Source: Streptomyces parvus (GTDB lineage: Bacteria; Actinomycetota; Actinomycetes; Streptomycetales; Streptomycetaceae). Taken from it: a stretch of DNA of 64,000 bases. The notes beneath the pieces were generated by a model. The model ran no database searches. It had not been told where the DNA came from and saw only the letters and a list, made by a program, of their open reading frames with translations. The stretch's first letter is position 1, and each line of letters opens with the position of its first letter. The stretch lies in NCBI RefSeq assembly GCF_014648875.1, contig NZ_BMRY01000006.1:310001-374000 (forward strand). Direction: 5' to 3'. The position numbers and the translations under genes were made by a program. Positions 33,446 to 41,581 of this stretch are shown here, piece by piece.

Positions 33446-33925
33446 CTAAGAACAGTTCTCGGTCGATTGCTTGCGTTCGGGCATCAGACGGGATCCGGTG
33501 ATCTTCTCGCCGTTGATGTCGTCGGGGTTGGAGAGCACGCAGGTCTCCAGCGACAGACAGCCGCACCCGATGCAGTCGGTCAGATGGTCGCGCAACCGGT
33601 GCAACTGCGTGATGCGGTCGTCCAGTTCCCTGCGCCACGCCTCGGAGAGGCGGGCCCAGTCCTCGTGGTTCGGCGTGCGCTCGTCGGGCAGTTCGGCGAG
33701 GGCGTCCCGGATCGTGGCCAGCGGGATACCCACGCGCTGGGCCGCCCGGACGAAGGCGACCCGCCGCAGCGCGTCACGCGTGTAGCGGCGCTGGTTGCCG
33801 CTGGTGCGGCTGCTGGTGATCAGGCCCTTGGACTCGTAGAAGTGCAGGGCCGAGACGGCTGCGCCGCTGCGCGCCGAGAGCTGGCCGACCGAGAGTTCGT
33901 GCAGTGTCTGTGGGATCTGGGGCAC
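33446..33925 (-). CDS. soxR: Redox-sensing regulator SoxR
   Basis: 159-residue MerR family protein. The winged helix starts LSVGQLSARSGAAVSALHFYESKGLI (DNA contacts at about residues 11-36, quoted in part as SAVSALHFYE-type motif). The [2Fe-2S] site is CIGCGCLSLETC (Cx2CxCx5C). In Streptomyces SoxR responds to redox-active compounds such as its own pigments and activates a small set of oxidoreductase genes. I see no SoxR target next to it. Divergent from the MaoC gene; the shared gap contains a TetR-type operator at 33976. Confidence 0.94.
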   Translation of the reverse strand: MPQIPQTLHELSVGQLSARSGAAVSALHFYESKGLITSSRTSGNQRRYTRDALRRVAFVRAAQRVGIPLATIRDALAELPDERTPNHEDWARLSEAWRRELDDRITQLHRLRDHLTDCIGCGCLSLETCVLSNPDDINGEKITGSRLMPERKQSTENCS

Positions 33926-33975
33926 CCCTCAAACCTACTGCCATGTCGTTGACAGGAACGGGCCGCCCAACGATG

Positions 33976-33991
33976 CTGAGCAAGCGCTTAG
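33976..33991. promoter_or_regulatory. Operator copy 1, upstream of the MaoC gene
   Basis: CTGAGCAAGCGCTTAG, an imperfect palindrome (CTnAGC....GCTnAG), lies between soxR and the MaoC gene. An identical 16-base copy lies upstream of the convergent TetR gene at 35207-35222, so that TetR protein is the likely binder. Confidence 0.6.
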
Positions 33992-34038
33992 ACATCGCGC
34001 CGGACGGCGCGGCGAGCCGGAAGGCAGGGACCGGGAAC

Positions 34039-34500
34039 ATGGCAGAGCCGAAGATCTTCACGTCCGCGCAGGACCTGCGGGACGGAGTGGGCGAGCAGCT
34101 GGGGCACAGCGACTGGCTGGAGATCGAGCAGAAGAGGATCGACCAGTTCGCCGAGGCGACCGGCGACCACCAGTGGATCCACGTGGACCCGGAGCGGGCG
34201 AAGGACGGGCCGTTCGGCACGACCATCGCGCACGGATATCTGACGCTGTCGCTGCTGCCCGCGCTGGTACCGCAGGTGATGCGGGTCGAGGGCATGAAGA
34301 TGGGCATCAACTACGGGACCAACAAGGTCCGTTTCCCCTCGACCGTCCCGGTCGGCTCGCGGCTGCGGGCCACGGCGGTGCTCCGGGACGTCACGGAGGT
34401 GGGCGGCGGCGTGCAGGTCACGGCGGTCGTCACCGTCGAGCGCGAGGGCGGCGAGAAGCCGGCCTGTGTCGCGGAGTCGGTGTCCCGCTACTACTTCTGA
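34039..34500 (+). CDS. MaoC family (R)-specific enoyl-CoA hydratase
   Basis: 153 residues from MAEPKIFTSAQDLRDG. The hot-dog hydratase motif is FAEATGDHQWIHVDPERAKDGPFGTTIAHGYLTLSLL, at about residues 36-72, with the catalytic Asp and His in ATGDHQWIHVD. INYGTNKVRFPSTVPVG follows. It hydrates trans-2-enoyl-CoA to (R)-3-hydroxyacyl-CoA. It is convergent with the TetR gene, whose stop lies two bases after its own, and both carry the same operator at their outer ends. Confidence 0.92.
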   Translation: MAEPKIFTSAQDLRDGVGEQLGHSDWLEIEQKRIDQFAEATGDHQWIHVDPERAKDGPFGTTIAHGYLTLSLLPALVPQVMRVEGMKMGINYGTNKVRFPSTVPVGSRLRATAVLRDVTEVGGGVQVTAVVTVEREGGEKPACVAESVSRYYF

Positions 34501-34501
34501 C

Positions 34502-35143
34502 CTACTGCTTCCGCCCCGAAGCCGTACGGGCCCCGACCATCCGCAGGACGAGGTCGGCGTACAGCTCGCCGACCTCGTCGGGCGTACGGCTGCCCTGGGC
34601 GTTGAACCAGCGGGCCACGTCGATGCAGAGGGACAGCACCGCGAGGGTGGTGCCGGCCACGTCGGGGACGTCGAACTCGCCGTCACGCACCCCCTCGTTG
34701 ATGATCCGGCGCACCACCGCGTCGCTCCTGCGCCGCAGCGCGACGATCTCGGTGCGGTGCTCCTCGCCCAGCGCGTCCAGCTCGTACTGCACGACCCGGG
34801 CGGTGGTGTGGCGCTCCGCGTGCCAGCGGACGAAGGAGCGGACGGCTCCGGCGAGCCGTTCGGCGGCCGTGCCGTCCCGGTCCGCCTCGGTGTCGAGGAC
34901 GTGCAGCGCCCGCTCGTGGCCGATCTTGCTGATCCGGTGGAGCAGCTCTTCCTTGGTCTTGAAGTGGATGTAGAGCGCGGCCGGGCTCATCCCGGACCGG
35001 CCGGCGATGTCACGGGTGGTGGTCGCGTGGTACCCGCGCTCGGCGAAGGCGTCCACGGCGGCGACGAGGAGCCGCCTGGCCGCCTCGGGAGTGACCTCGC
35101 CCCACGGCGTGTCCTCGCCGGTCGTCTCCTCCGCCGCACTCAT
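34502..35143 (-). CDS. TetR family regulator, probably of the MaoC gene and itself
   Basis: 213 residues from MSAAEETTGEDTPWGEV; GAGAGGGG is the ribosome site. Helix-turn-helix TTRDIAGRSGMSPAALYIHFKTKEELLHRI (about residues 40-69). The C-terminal domain has WHAERHTTARVVQYELDAL, as in regulators of branched or fatty acyl-CoA use. An exact operator duplicate flanks this gene and the MaoC gene. A 16-base tandem duplication lies in its leader. Confidence 0.9.
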   Translation of the reverse strand: MSAAEETTGEDTPWGEVTPEAARRLLVAAVDAFAERGYHATTTRDIAGRSGMSPAALYIHFKTKEELLHRISKIGHERALHVLDTEADRDGTAAERLAGAVRSFVRWHAERHTTARVVQYELDALGEEHRTEIVALRRRSDAVVRRIINEGVRDGEFDVPDVAGTTLAVLSLCIDVARWFNAQGSRTPDEVGELYADLVLRMVGARTASGRKQ

Positions 35144-35155
35144 CGCCCAGGACCC

Positions 35156-35188
35156 CTCTCCGTCAACAGGACTCTCCGTCAACAGGAC
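35156..35188 (-). repeat. 16-base tandem duplication in the TetR leader
   Basis: CTCTCCGTCAACAGGA at 35156-35171 is repeated exactly at 35172-35187, followed by C. It lies between the operator at 35207 and the start codon, lengthening the untranslated leader. Confidence 0.88.
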
Positions 35189-35206
35189 GAACACCATACC
35201 CCGAAC

Positions 35207-35222
35207 CTGAGCAAGCGCTTAG
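35207..35222. promoter_or_regulatory. Operator copy 2, upstream of the TetR gene
   Basis: CTGAGCAAGCGCTTAG, identical over 16 bases to 33976-33991. It lies about 64 bases from the TetR start codon. Chance identity at these two divergent-outward positions is very unlikely. Confidence 0.6.
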
Positions 35223-35247
35223 GGGCTGTCCGGCCGGCGTCACGGGG

Positions 35248-35538
35248 TCAGAGCTTCTGGAACGGGTCGTGCTCGGCGAGGATCTTCTCCAGCCGGGCCT
35301 GGTCGACGCGGCTGTGGATCTGGCCGGCCTCCTGGCGGTCCCTGATCACCTTGGCGAGCGTGAAGCAGGACGTCACCAGGTAGAGCACGCCGATGGCGAG
35401 GAATCCGCGCACCCAGGCGTCGGCGTCGAGGAAGAAGATACCGAAGGCGACCGCGCCGATGGCCACCATGAAGGAGGCCACGGCCTGGACGTAGAAGGCT
35501 GCGGTGCTCTGCTGCTTGACCGATGTCGTGTCACTCAT
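35248..35538 (-). CDS. YiaA/YiaB-type two-helix membrane protein
   Basis: 96 residues from MSDTTSVKQQSTAAFYVQA. Two hydrophobic helices (VASFMVAIGAVAFGIFFL and WVRGFLAIGVLYLVTSCFTL) are joined by DADAWVRG, the YiaAB domain pattern. A charged C-terminal tail follows. Inner-membrane protein of unknown function, transcribed alone. Confidence 0.85.
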   Translation of the reverse strand: MSDTTSVKQQSTAAFYVQAVASFMVAIGAVAFGIFFLDADAWVRGFLAIGVLYLVTSCFTLAKVIRDRQEAGQIHSRVDQARLEKILAEHDPFQKL

Positions 35539-35636
35539 GGGCCCAGCATCGGCCGAGGTGGCGCACGCCACATCCGCGCCCCTACTCAGGCCGGCCCAGG
35601 CCCGTACTCAGACACCCGTACGAGCTCTGCCACCGG

Positions 35637-36788
35637 TCAGAAAGCGGAGACGCCGGTGAGCGCGCGGCCGATGATCAGCTTCTGGATCTGGCTGGTGCCT
35701 TCGTAGAGCGTCATCACGCGGGCGTCCCGCAGCAGCTTGCCGACCGGGTACTCGTCGATGTAGCCGTAGCCGCCGAAGACCTGGAGGGCGTTGTTGGCGC
35801 AGCGGACGGCGGCCTCGGAGGCGTACAGCTTGGCCTTCGAGGCGGCGGTGGCGAAGTCCTGGCCCCGGTCGATCAGATCGGCGACCCGCCAGGTCAGCAG
35901 CCGGGCGGCGTCCACGTCCACGGCGATGTCGCTCAGCAGTTCCTGGACGAGCTGGTGGCGGGCGATGGCCTTGCCGAACTGCTCGCGCTCACCGGCGTAG
36001 CGCACGGCCGCGTCCTGGGCGGCCTGGGCGATGCCGACACAGCCCGCCGCGACCGACATGCGCCCCTTGGCGAGGGCGGACATGGCGAGGGAGAAGCCCT
36101 TGCCCTCGGGGCCGAGGAGGCAGGAGGCGGGTATGCGGACGTCCTCGAGGACCAGTTCGGCGGTGGCCTGGCCGCGCAGGCCCAGCTTGCCGTGGACGGT
36201 GCGGCGAGTGAGGCCGGGGGTGTCGGTGGGAACGAGGAAGGCGGAGACGCCCCGGTGGCCGGGGCTGTCGTTCGTCCGCGCGAAGAGCAGGACGACATCG
36301 GCCCAGGTGCCGTTGGTGATGAACATCTTGGTGCCGTTGACCACGTAGTCACCGCCGTCGCGGACGGCCCTGGTGAGGAGGTTCCCGGCGTCCGATCCGG
36401 TGCCGGGCTCGGTGAGGCCGAAGCAGCCGATCGCCTCGCCGGAGGTGAGCCGGGGCAGCCACTGCCGCTTCTGCTCCTCGCTGCCCCTGGACGCGATGGT
36501 CTTGGCGACGAGGCCGAGCGATACGGAGACGATGCCGCGCACCGAGGAGTCGCCGCGTCCCAGCTCCTCGGTGACCAGGCAGTAGGAGAGGTGGTCTCCG
36601 CCGGAGCCGCCGTACTCCTCGGGGACGGTCAGCCCGAGGAAGCCGAGCTCCCCGAGCTTGCCGACGATCGACCTGTCGACATTCTCGGCCCGGTCCCAGG
36701 CGACGACGTGCGGGGTGACCTCGCGGGCGACGAAGTCCTCGGCCAGTTTCCGGACGGCTTCCTGCTCCTCGCTGAGCGCCAGGTCCAT
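35637..36788 (-). CDS. Acyl-CoA dehydrogenase
   Basis: 383 residues starting MDLALSEEQEAVRKLA; in-frame extension to 36959 would cross the divergent TetR gene and is rejected. Typical blocks: CFGLTEPGTGSDAGNL, VNGTKMFITNGTWAD, LGLRGQATAELVLEDVRIP, QVFGGYGYIDEYPVGKLLRDARV and the catalytic Glu in LYEGTSQIQKLIIGR. Short-chain or branched acyl-CoA specificity is likely but not certain. Divergent from a TetR gene, with an operator between at 36817-36840. Confidence 0.93.
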   Translation of the reverse strand: MDLALSEEQEAVRKLAEDFVAREVTPHVVAWDRAENVDRSIVGKLGELGFLGLTVPEEYGGSGGDHLSYCLVTEELGRGDSSVRGIVSVSLGLVAKTIASRGSEEQKRQWLPRLTSGEAIGCFGLTEPGTGSDAGNLLTRAVRDGGDYVVNGTKMFITNGTWADVVLLFARTNDSPGHRGVSAFLVPTDTPGLTRRTVHGKLGLRGQATAELVLEDVRIPASCLLGPEGKGFSLAMSALAKGRMSVAAGCVGIAQAAQDAAVRYAGEREQFGKAIARHQLVQELLSDIAVDVDAARLLTWRVADLIDRGQDFATAASKAKLYASEAAVRCANNALQVFGGYGYIDEYPVGKLLRDARVMTLYEGTSQIQKLIIGRALTGVSAF

Positions 36789-36816
36789 CGTGCGCCACCC
36801 CGCTTCCCACGATCGC

Positions 36817-36840
36817 TTAATTAGCACTGCTAGTTTCCGG
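36817..36840. promoter_or_regulatory. TetR-type operator between acyl-CoA dehydrogenase and TetR genes
   Basis: TAGCA-C-TGCTA (36822-36832) is a perfect palindrome. On the minus strand the wider sequence reads CCGGAAACTAGCAGTGCTAA. A closely related site, CCGGAAAACTAACGGCGCTA, occurs at 43053-43076 before the aldehyde dehydrogenase operon. Confidence 0.58.
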
Positions 36841-36855
36841 TTCGCAGGGCCTACT

Positions 36856-37563
36856 ATGAGCCGCATGGCCCGACCGCGCAAGCCCCTCCTCAGCAGAGAC
36901 CGCATCGTCGGGGCGGCGAGCGCGCTCGTGGACGCCGAGGGGCTCGACGCCGTCTCCACCCGTCGGCTGGCGGCCGTGCTGGGGGTCAGCGGGCCCTCGC
37001 TCTACAACCACTTCCGCAACAAGGAGGAGATCCTCGACGCCGTCGCCGACGCGGTCTCCGTACAGGTCGATCTGTCGATGTTCGAGGAGTCGGACCCGCG
37101 CGACTGGCGTGCGGCCCTGCACGACTGGGCGCTGTCCTACCGGGCCGCCCTCGCAGCGCACCCGCACATCGTGCCGGTGCTCGCCCGGGGGCCCGGCCGC
37201 CGCCCGGCGGGACTGCGGGTGGCCGACGCGGTGTTCGGGGCGATGGTGGGGGCGGGGTGGCCGCCCGCGCAGGCGACCCGGATCGGGGCGCTGATGCGGT
37301 ACTTCATCACCGGCTCGGCACTGGGCTCATTCGCCGGGGGTTTCGTCGACGACGAGACCGCCTACGACCCCGCCGACTACCCGCACCTCGGCCAGGCCCA
37401 TCTGCTGGCCGACCACCGCCGCCAGGTCGACGAAGGGGCCTTCGAGACGGGGCTGCGGGCGCTGCTGGACGGGCTGGCGATCCAGTACGAGCAGTACGCG
37501 CGGCCGGTGGGCGGCGACGGCGACGCCACGGCGACGGTTCGGCCGGCGCCGAACCGTCCGTGA
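36856..37563 (+). CDS. TetR family regulator divergent from acyl-CoA dehydrogenase
   Basis: 235 residues from ATG 36856; ATG 36865 (MARPRKPLLSRDRIVGAA) is equally plausible. Helix-turn-helix: VSTRRLAAVLGVSGPSLYNHFRNKEEILDAV (about 37-67). The C-terminal domain is of the TetR_C type with ARGPGRRPAGLRVADAVFG. Only 24 bases separate the operator palindrome from the start codon, so it probably represses itself and the divergent dehydrogenase. It may also control the aldehyde/alcohol dehydrogenase operon through the related site at 43053. Confidence 0.9.
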   Translation: MSRMARPRKPLLSRDRIVGAASALVDAEGLDAVSTRRLAAVLGVSGPSLYNHFRNKEEILDAVADAVSVQVDLSMFEESDPRDWRAALHDWALSYRAALAAHPHIVPVLARGPGRRPAGLRVADAVFGAMVGAGWPPAQATRIGALMRYFITGSALGSFAGGFVDDETAYDPADYPHLGQAHLLADHRRQVDEGAFETGLRALLDGLAIQYEQYARPVGGDGDATATVRPAPNRP

Positions 37564-37577
37564 CGCACCCTGGACGT

Positions 37578-38309
37578 ATGGACCGTTCTCCCCGGCCGCG
37601 GCCGCACGACTCCACCGCCGGGCGCCTCGCCGCGCTGGCAGCCCTCCTCGCGGACGAGACCCGCGCGTCCTTCTGCCTGGCGCTGCTGGACGGGCGGGCC
37701 TGGACCGCCGGTGAGCTGGCCCGGTACGCCGGTGTCGCCCCGTCCACCGCCAGTGAGCATCTGGGACGGCTGGTCGCGGGCGGGCTGCTCGCCGAGGAAC
37801 GGCAGGGCCGCCACCGCTATGTCCGGCTGGCCGGCGAGCGGGCGGCGCACCTGGTGGAGGAGCTGGCGTCGCAGGCGATGCCCGGCGGGCCGGAGGCGCC
37901 CCGGTCCCTGCGGGCGGCGAGCGTCGGCAGTGCGCTGGCCCGGGGGCGTACCTGCTACGACCATCTCGCCGGGCGGCTCGGCATCCGGATCACCGAGGCG
38001 ATGACCGTACGGGGGCTGCTGCGGCAGGACACCGGGTTCGCGCTGACCGAGGCGGGCCTGGAGTGGTTCGACGCGCTCGGCATCCCCCTGGACCGGTCCG
38101 GGCGGCGCCCCCTGGTGCGGGGCTGCCTGGACTGGACGGAGCGGCGGCCACATCTGGCGGGAGCGGCGGGGGCGGCGCTGTGCGCGCATGTGCTGGAGGC
38201 GGGGTGGTGCGAGCGGTTCGGGTCGGGGCGGGCGGTGCGGGTGACTTCGGCGGGAGCCCGAGCCCTGTCGGACCGCCTGGGCCTGGCGCCCGACCCGCTC
38301 CCGGACTGA
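37578..38309 (+). CDS. ArsR-type winged-helix regulator
   Basis: 243 residues. The N-terminal winged helix (about 14-80) contains LADETRASFCLALLDGRAWTAGELARYAG and VAPSTASEHLGRLVAGGLL, with the wing RQGRHRYVRLAGE. A second domain of about 130 residues (RGRTCYDHLAGRLGIRITEAM) is typical of a streptomycete ArsR subgroup. No clear metal-binding cysteine pair in the helix. It begins 14 bases after the TetR stop and may be co-transcribed. Its target may be the EamA gene downstream. Confidence 0.87.
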   Translation: MDRSPRPRPHDSTAGRLAALAALLADETRASFCLALLDGRAWTAGELARYAGVAPSTASEHLGRLVAGGLLAEERQGRHRYVRLAGERAAHLVEELASQAMPGGPEAPRSLRAASVGSALARGRTCYDHLAGRLGIRITEAMTVRGLLRQDTGFALTEAGLEWFDALGIPLDRSGRRPLVRGCLDWTERRPHLAGAAGAALCAHVLEAGWCERFGSGRAVRVTSAGARALSDRLGLAPDPLPD

Positions 38310-38438
38310 CGCCCGGCCGATTGCGGACGGCCCCGAGCTCTTCCAGCCCGACGGGCTGAGCGTGGCGGGGCTCCGTCCTCAGAAGCCGGACGAGCGGGAA
38401 GGGGGCGTCGATTGACGGGGATCGACAATTCGGTGGGG

Positions 38439-38454
38439 GCCGAAGCGTTTCGGC
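38439..38454. promoter_or_regulatory. Inverted repeat just before the EamA start codon
   Basis: GCCGAA-GCGT-TTCGGC is a perfect six-base inverted repeat ending 15 bases before the ATG. It could be an operator for the upstream ArsR protein or a leader hairpin affecting translation. The rest of 38310-38469 shows no gene. Confidence 0.4.
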
Positions 38455-38469
38455 TTTACGGTCGTGGCC

Positions 38470-39423
38470 ATGACCACGACCACCCACCCCTGGCGCGCCC
38501 CCGCCGCCGCCTGCACCACCGTCGTGCTGTGGGCCTCCGCCTTCGTCTCCATCCGCAGTGCGGGCGAGGCCTACTCCCCCGGCGCGCTGGCCCTGGGCCG
38601 GCTGCTGGCGGGCACGCTGGTGCTCGGGGCGATCCTGATCGTCCGCCGGGAAGGCCTCCCGGGGCGCGGCGCCTGGCCCGGGATCATCACCTCGGGAGTG
38701 CTGTGGTTCGGGCTGTACATGGTCGCCCTGAACTGGGGCGAGCAGGAGGTCGACGCCGGAACGGCCGCGATGCTCGTGAACATCGGGCCCATCCTGATCG
38801 CCCTGCTCGGCGCCCGGATGCTCGGCGAGGGGCTGCCGCGCCGGCTGCTGCTGGGGATGGGCGTCTCGTTCGCGGGCGCGGTCGTGGTGGGGCTCGCGAT
38901 GTCCGGGCACGGCGGCTCCTCCGTGCTGGGCGTGGCCCTGTGCCTGCTGGCGGCCGTGGCGTACGCGGCGGGCGTGGTGAGCCAGAAGCCGGCCCTCGCG
39001 CACGGCTCCTCGCTCCAGATCAACACCTTCGGCTGCCTGATCGGGGCCGTCGCCTGTCTGCCGTTCACCGGGGTGCTGGTCTCCGAGGCCGCCGACGCCC
39101 CGCTGTCCGCCACCCTGAACATGGTCTACCTGGGCGTCTTCCCGACCGCGCTGGCCTTCACCACCTGGGGCTACGCGCTGGCCCGGACCACCGCGGGGAA
39201 GATGGGCGCGACCACGTACGCTGTCCCGGCGCTGGTCGTGGGGATGGCGTGGGTGCTCCTGGACGAGGTGCCGACGCCGCTCGGCATCGTCGGCGGGGTG
39301 CTGTGCCTGGCCGGGGTGGCGGTCTCCCGGAGCCGTCAGCAGACTGGGCCCACACGCGGAAATCCGGCCCGGCCGGTGGAGGGATCCCGTCATGACCAGG
39401 AGCGCCAAGCGGAACGGACGTAA
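38470..39423 (+). CDS. EamA family (DMT) exporter
   Basis: 317 residues from MTTTTHPWRAPAAACTTVV (a GTG two codons earlier is possible). Ten hydrophobic helices form two EamA halves: VVLWASAFVSIRSAGEAYSPGALALGRLLAG in the first (about 18-48), and CLLAAVAYAAGVVSQKPAL in the second. Such proteins export amino acids or other metabolites. The C-terminal tail (RSRQQTGPTRGNPARPVEG) overlaps the start of the PPK2 gene by 32 bases. Confidence 0.88.
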   Translation: MTTTTHPWRAPAAACTTVVLWASAFVSIRSAGEAYSPGALALGRLLAGTLVLGAILIVRREGLPGRGAWPGIITSGVLWFGLYMVALNWGEQEVDAGTAAMLVNIGPILIALLGARMLGEGLPRRLLLGMGVSFAGAVVVGLAMSGHGGSSVLGVALCLLAAVAYAAGVVSQKPALAHGSSLQINTFGCLIGAVACLPFTGVLVSEAADAPLSATLNMVYLGVFPTALAFTTWGYALARTTAGKMGATTYAVPALVVGMAWVLLDEVPTPLGIVGGVLCLAGVAVSRSRQQTGPTRGNPARPVEGSRHDQERQAERT

Positions 39424-40450
39424 CGGAGCCAAGGGCGGAGCGGGCCGCGCCAAGCCGCCCGCGGCCCCCGGCGGCTCCGGGGCGACCGCCCCCGCGGATC
39501 CCGACGGCTCCGAGGCCGCGCGTCACGGCGGGGCCTGTCTGGACGGCTTCGGCGTGGTCGACAGCGGGGACGACGATCCGGTCCTCGTGACGCCGGAGGG
39601 CCACGCCCGCGACGCCTGGCGCGAGGACTACCCGTACGACCGCAAGCTGCGCCGCCGCGACTACGACAAGGCCAAGCGGGCGCTCCAGATCGAGCTGCTG
39701 AAGCTCCAGCACTGGGTGAAGGAGCGCGACGAGCGGCTGGTGATCCTCTTCGAGGGCCGGGACGCGGCGGGCAAGGGCGGCACGATCAAGCGGTTCACCG
39801 AGCACCTGAATCCGCGTGGCGCGCGGGTGGTGGCGCTGGAGAAGCCGACCGAGCGCGAACGCACCCAGTGGTATTTCCAGCGGTACGCGGCGCATCTGCC
39901 GAGCGCCGGGGAGATCGTCCTGTTCGACCGCTCCTGGTACAACCGGGCGGGCGTGGAACGGGTGATGGGGTTCTGCACGACCCGCGAGTACCTGGAGTTC
40001 ATGCACCAGGCGCCGGGGTTCGAGCGGATGCTCGCCCGGGACGGCATCCACCTGGTGAAGTTCTGGTTCTCCGTCTCCCGCAACGAGCAGCGCAACCGGT
40101 TCATGATCCGGCAGATCGACCCCGTACGGCGGTGGAAGCTGAGCCCCGTCGACCTGGCCTCGCTCGACAAGTGGGACGAGTACACGGAGGCGAAGGAGCT
40201 GATGCTCTTCCACACCGACACGGCCGACGCGCCCTGGACGGTGGTGAAGAGCAACGACAAGAAGCGGGCCCGGCTGGAGGCGATGCGGCATGTGCTGGAC
40301 CGCTTCGACTATCCCGGCAAGGACCCGGAGGCGGTGGGGAAGCCGGACCCGCTGATCGTGGGCCCGGCCTCCCGGCTGTTCGAGGAGGGCGAGATGGACG
40401 CCCGGCTGCTGGGGCCGGTCGCCTCGACCTCCCGGACAACTGAGTACTAG
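39392..40450 (+). CDS. ppk2: Polyphosphate kinase 2
   Basis: 352 residues. A basic Ala/Gly-rich leader (about 1-70) precedes the PPK2 core. Walker A is FEGRDAAGKGGTIKRF. The Walker B/lid region is VLFDRSWYNRAGVERVMGFC. KFWFSVSRNEQRNRF and SPVDLASLDKWDEYTEAKE complete the family. It transfers phosphate between polyphosphate and nucleoside di- or monophosphates. Its TAG stop overlaps the TAG of the convergent alcohol dehydrogenase within CTAG. Confidence 0.94.
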   Translation: MTRSAKRNGRNGAKGGAGRAKPPAAPGGSGATAPADPDGSEAARHGGACLDGFGVVDSGDDDPVLVTPEGHARDAWREDYPYDRKLRRRDYDKAKRALQIELLKLQHWVKERDERLVILFEGRDAAGKGGTIKRFTEHLNPRGARVVALEKPTERERTQWYFQRYAAHLPSAGEIVLFDRSWYNRAGVERVMGFCTTREYLEFMHQAPGFERMLARDGIHLVKFWFSVSRNEQRNRFMIRQIDPVRRWKLSPVDLASLDKWDEYTEAKELMLFHTDTADAPWTVVKSNDKKRARLEAMRHVLDRFDYPGKDPEAVGKPDPLIVGPASRLFEEGEMDARLLGPVASTSRTTEY

Positions 40451-41526
40451 AAGACGACGAGCGCCCGGCCGCCCTTGCCCGCGATCATGTTGTCGAAGGC
40501 GGCGGGGATGCCGTCCAGGCCGATGTGCTCGGTGACCATCATCGACAGGTCGAAGCGGCCCGCGCGGATGTGGTCGGCGAGGACGGGCAGGTCCTGGGCC
40601 GGGTTGCTGTTGCCGTAGACGCAGCCCGTCAGGGACCGGCCCCAGTGGAAGATCTCCAGGGCGTTGAAGGTGACTTCCTGGTCCTTGCCGCCGATTCCGA
40701 CGACCGTCGTACGGCCGCCTCGGCGGGTGGACTCCCAGGCGGCCCGGATGGTCGCGGGCCGTCCGACGCACTCCACCGCGACGTCCGCGCCCTGGCCGCC
40801 GGTCAGCTTGCGGATCTCGCGCGGGGCGGTGTCGGAGGCGATGACGTAGTCGGTGGCCCCCGCCCGCCGGGCCAGCTCCTCCTTGGCCGGGGAGACGTCG
40901 ACCGCGATGACCTTGGAGGCGCCCGCGATCCGGGCGGCCTGGAGCACGGCGAGGCCGACGCCGCCGATGCCGAAGACGACGACGCTCTCGCCCTCGCGGA
41001 CCCGGGCGCTGTGGTGGACCGCCCCGTAGCCGGTCAGGACCGCGCAGCCGAGGAGGGCGGCGTCGGTCAGCGGGATGCCGTCGGGGGCGGGGAGGACGCA
41101 GTTCGCGGCGACGACGGTCTCCTGGGCGAAGGCCGCGACGTTGAGGCCGGGGTGGAGGTCGGTGCCGTCCGCCGTACGGGCGTGGAGCCGCGAGACTCCC
41201 TTGAGGGCGTCGGCGCAGAGCCACACCTCGCCGATCCCGCAGTGGAAGCAGACCCCGCAGGAGGGCGCCCAGTTGAGGACGACGCCGTCGCCGGGCGCGA
41301 CGTGCGTGACGCCCTCGCCGACGGCCAGGACGGTGCCCGCTCCCTCGTGGCCGAGGACCGCCGGCACGGGGACGCGCATGGTGCCGTTGGACAGGGACAG
41401 GTCGGAGTGGCAGACCCCGGCGGCGGCGAGACCGATCCGCACCTGGCCGGGGCCGGGCTCCGGCAGGACGATGTCGGCGATCTCCAGCGGAGCTCCGACG
41501 GCGGGCAGTACGGCGGCGCGGACCAC
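40447..41526 (-). CDS. Zinc-dependent alcohol dehydrogenase
   Basis: 359 residues. Catalytic zinc region GVCHSDLSLSNG and GHEGAGTVLAVGEG; structural cysteines CGVCFHCGIGEVWLC; NAD site VFGIGGVGLAVLQAA followed by VIAVDVS (Asp preferring NAD). The length and zinc sites put it in the class III-like group, with MDR relatives such as the mycothiol enzyme at 10598 but clearly distinct. It lies 55 bases downstream of the aldehyde dehydrogenase gene in the same operon, so the pair can oxidise an alcohol to its acid. Confidence 0.92.
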   Translation of the reverse strand: MVRAAVLPAVGAPLEIADIVLPEPGPGQVRIGLAAAGVCHSDLSLSNGTMRVPVPAVLGHEGAGTVLAVGEGVTHVAPGDGVVLNWAPSCGVCFHCGIGEVWLCADALKGVSRLHARTADGTDLHPGLNVAAFAQETVVAANCVLPAPDGIPLTDAALLGCAVLTGYGAVHHSARVREGESVVVFGIGGVGLAVLQAARIAGASKVIAVDVSPAKEELARRAGATDYVIASDTAPREIRKLTGGQGADVAVECVGRPATIRAAWESTRRGGRTTVVGIGGKDQEVTFNALEIFHWGRSLTGCVYGNSNPAQDLPVLADHIRAGRFDLSMMVTEHIGLDGIPAAFDNMIAGKGGRALVVF

Positions 41527-41581
41527 GAACAGGCTCCTTAGGAGTTACGAGTTGCGCGTGACGAGGAATGGGATACGGGGG

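Noticed and set aside
36789..36959. N-terminal extension of the acyl-CoA dehydrogenase
   Set aside because: It would overlap the operator and the divergent TetR gene. Family members start at MDLALSEEQ.
38310..38438. Additional small gene between the ArsR and EamA genes
   Set aside because: No open frame with a credible start and ribosome site. The stretch looks like degenerate intergenic hairpin sequence.
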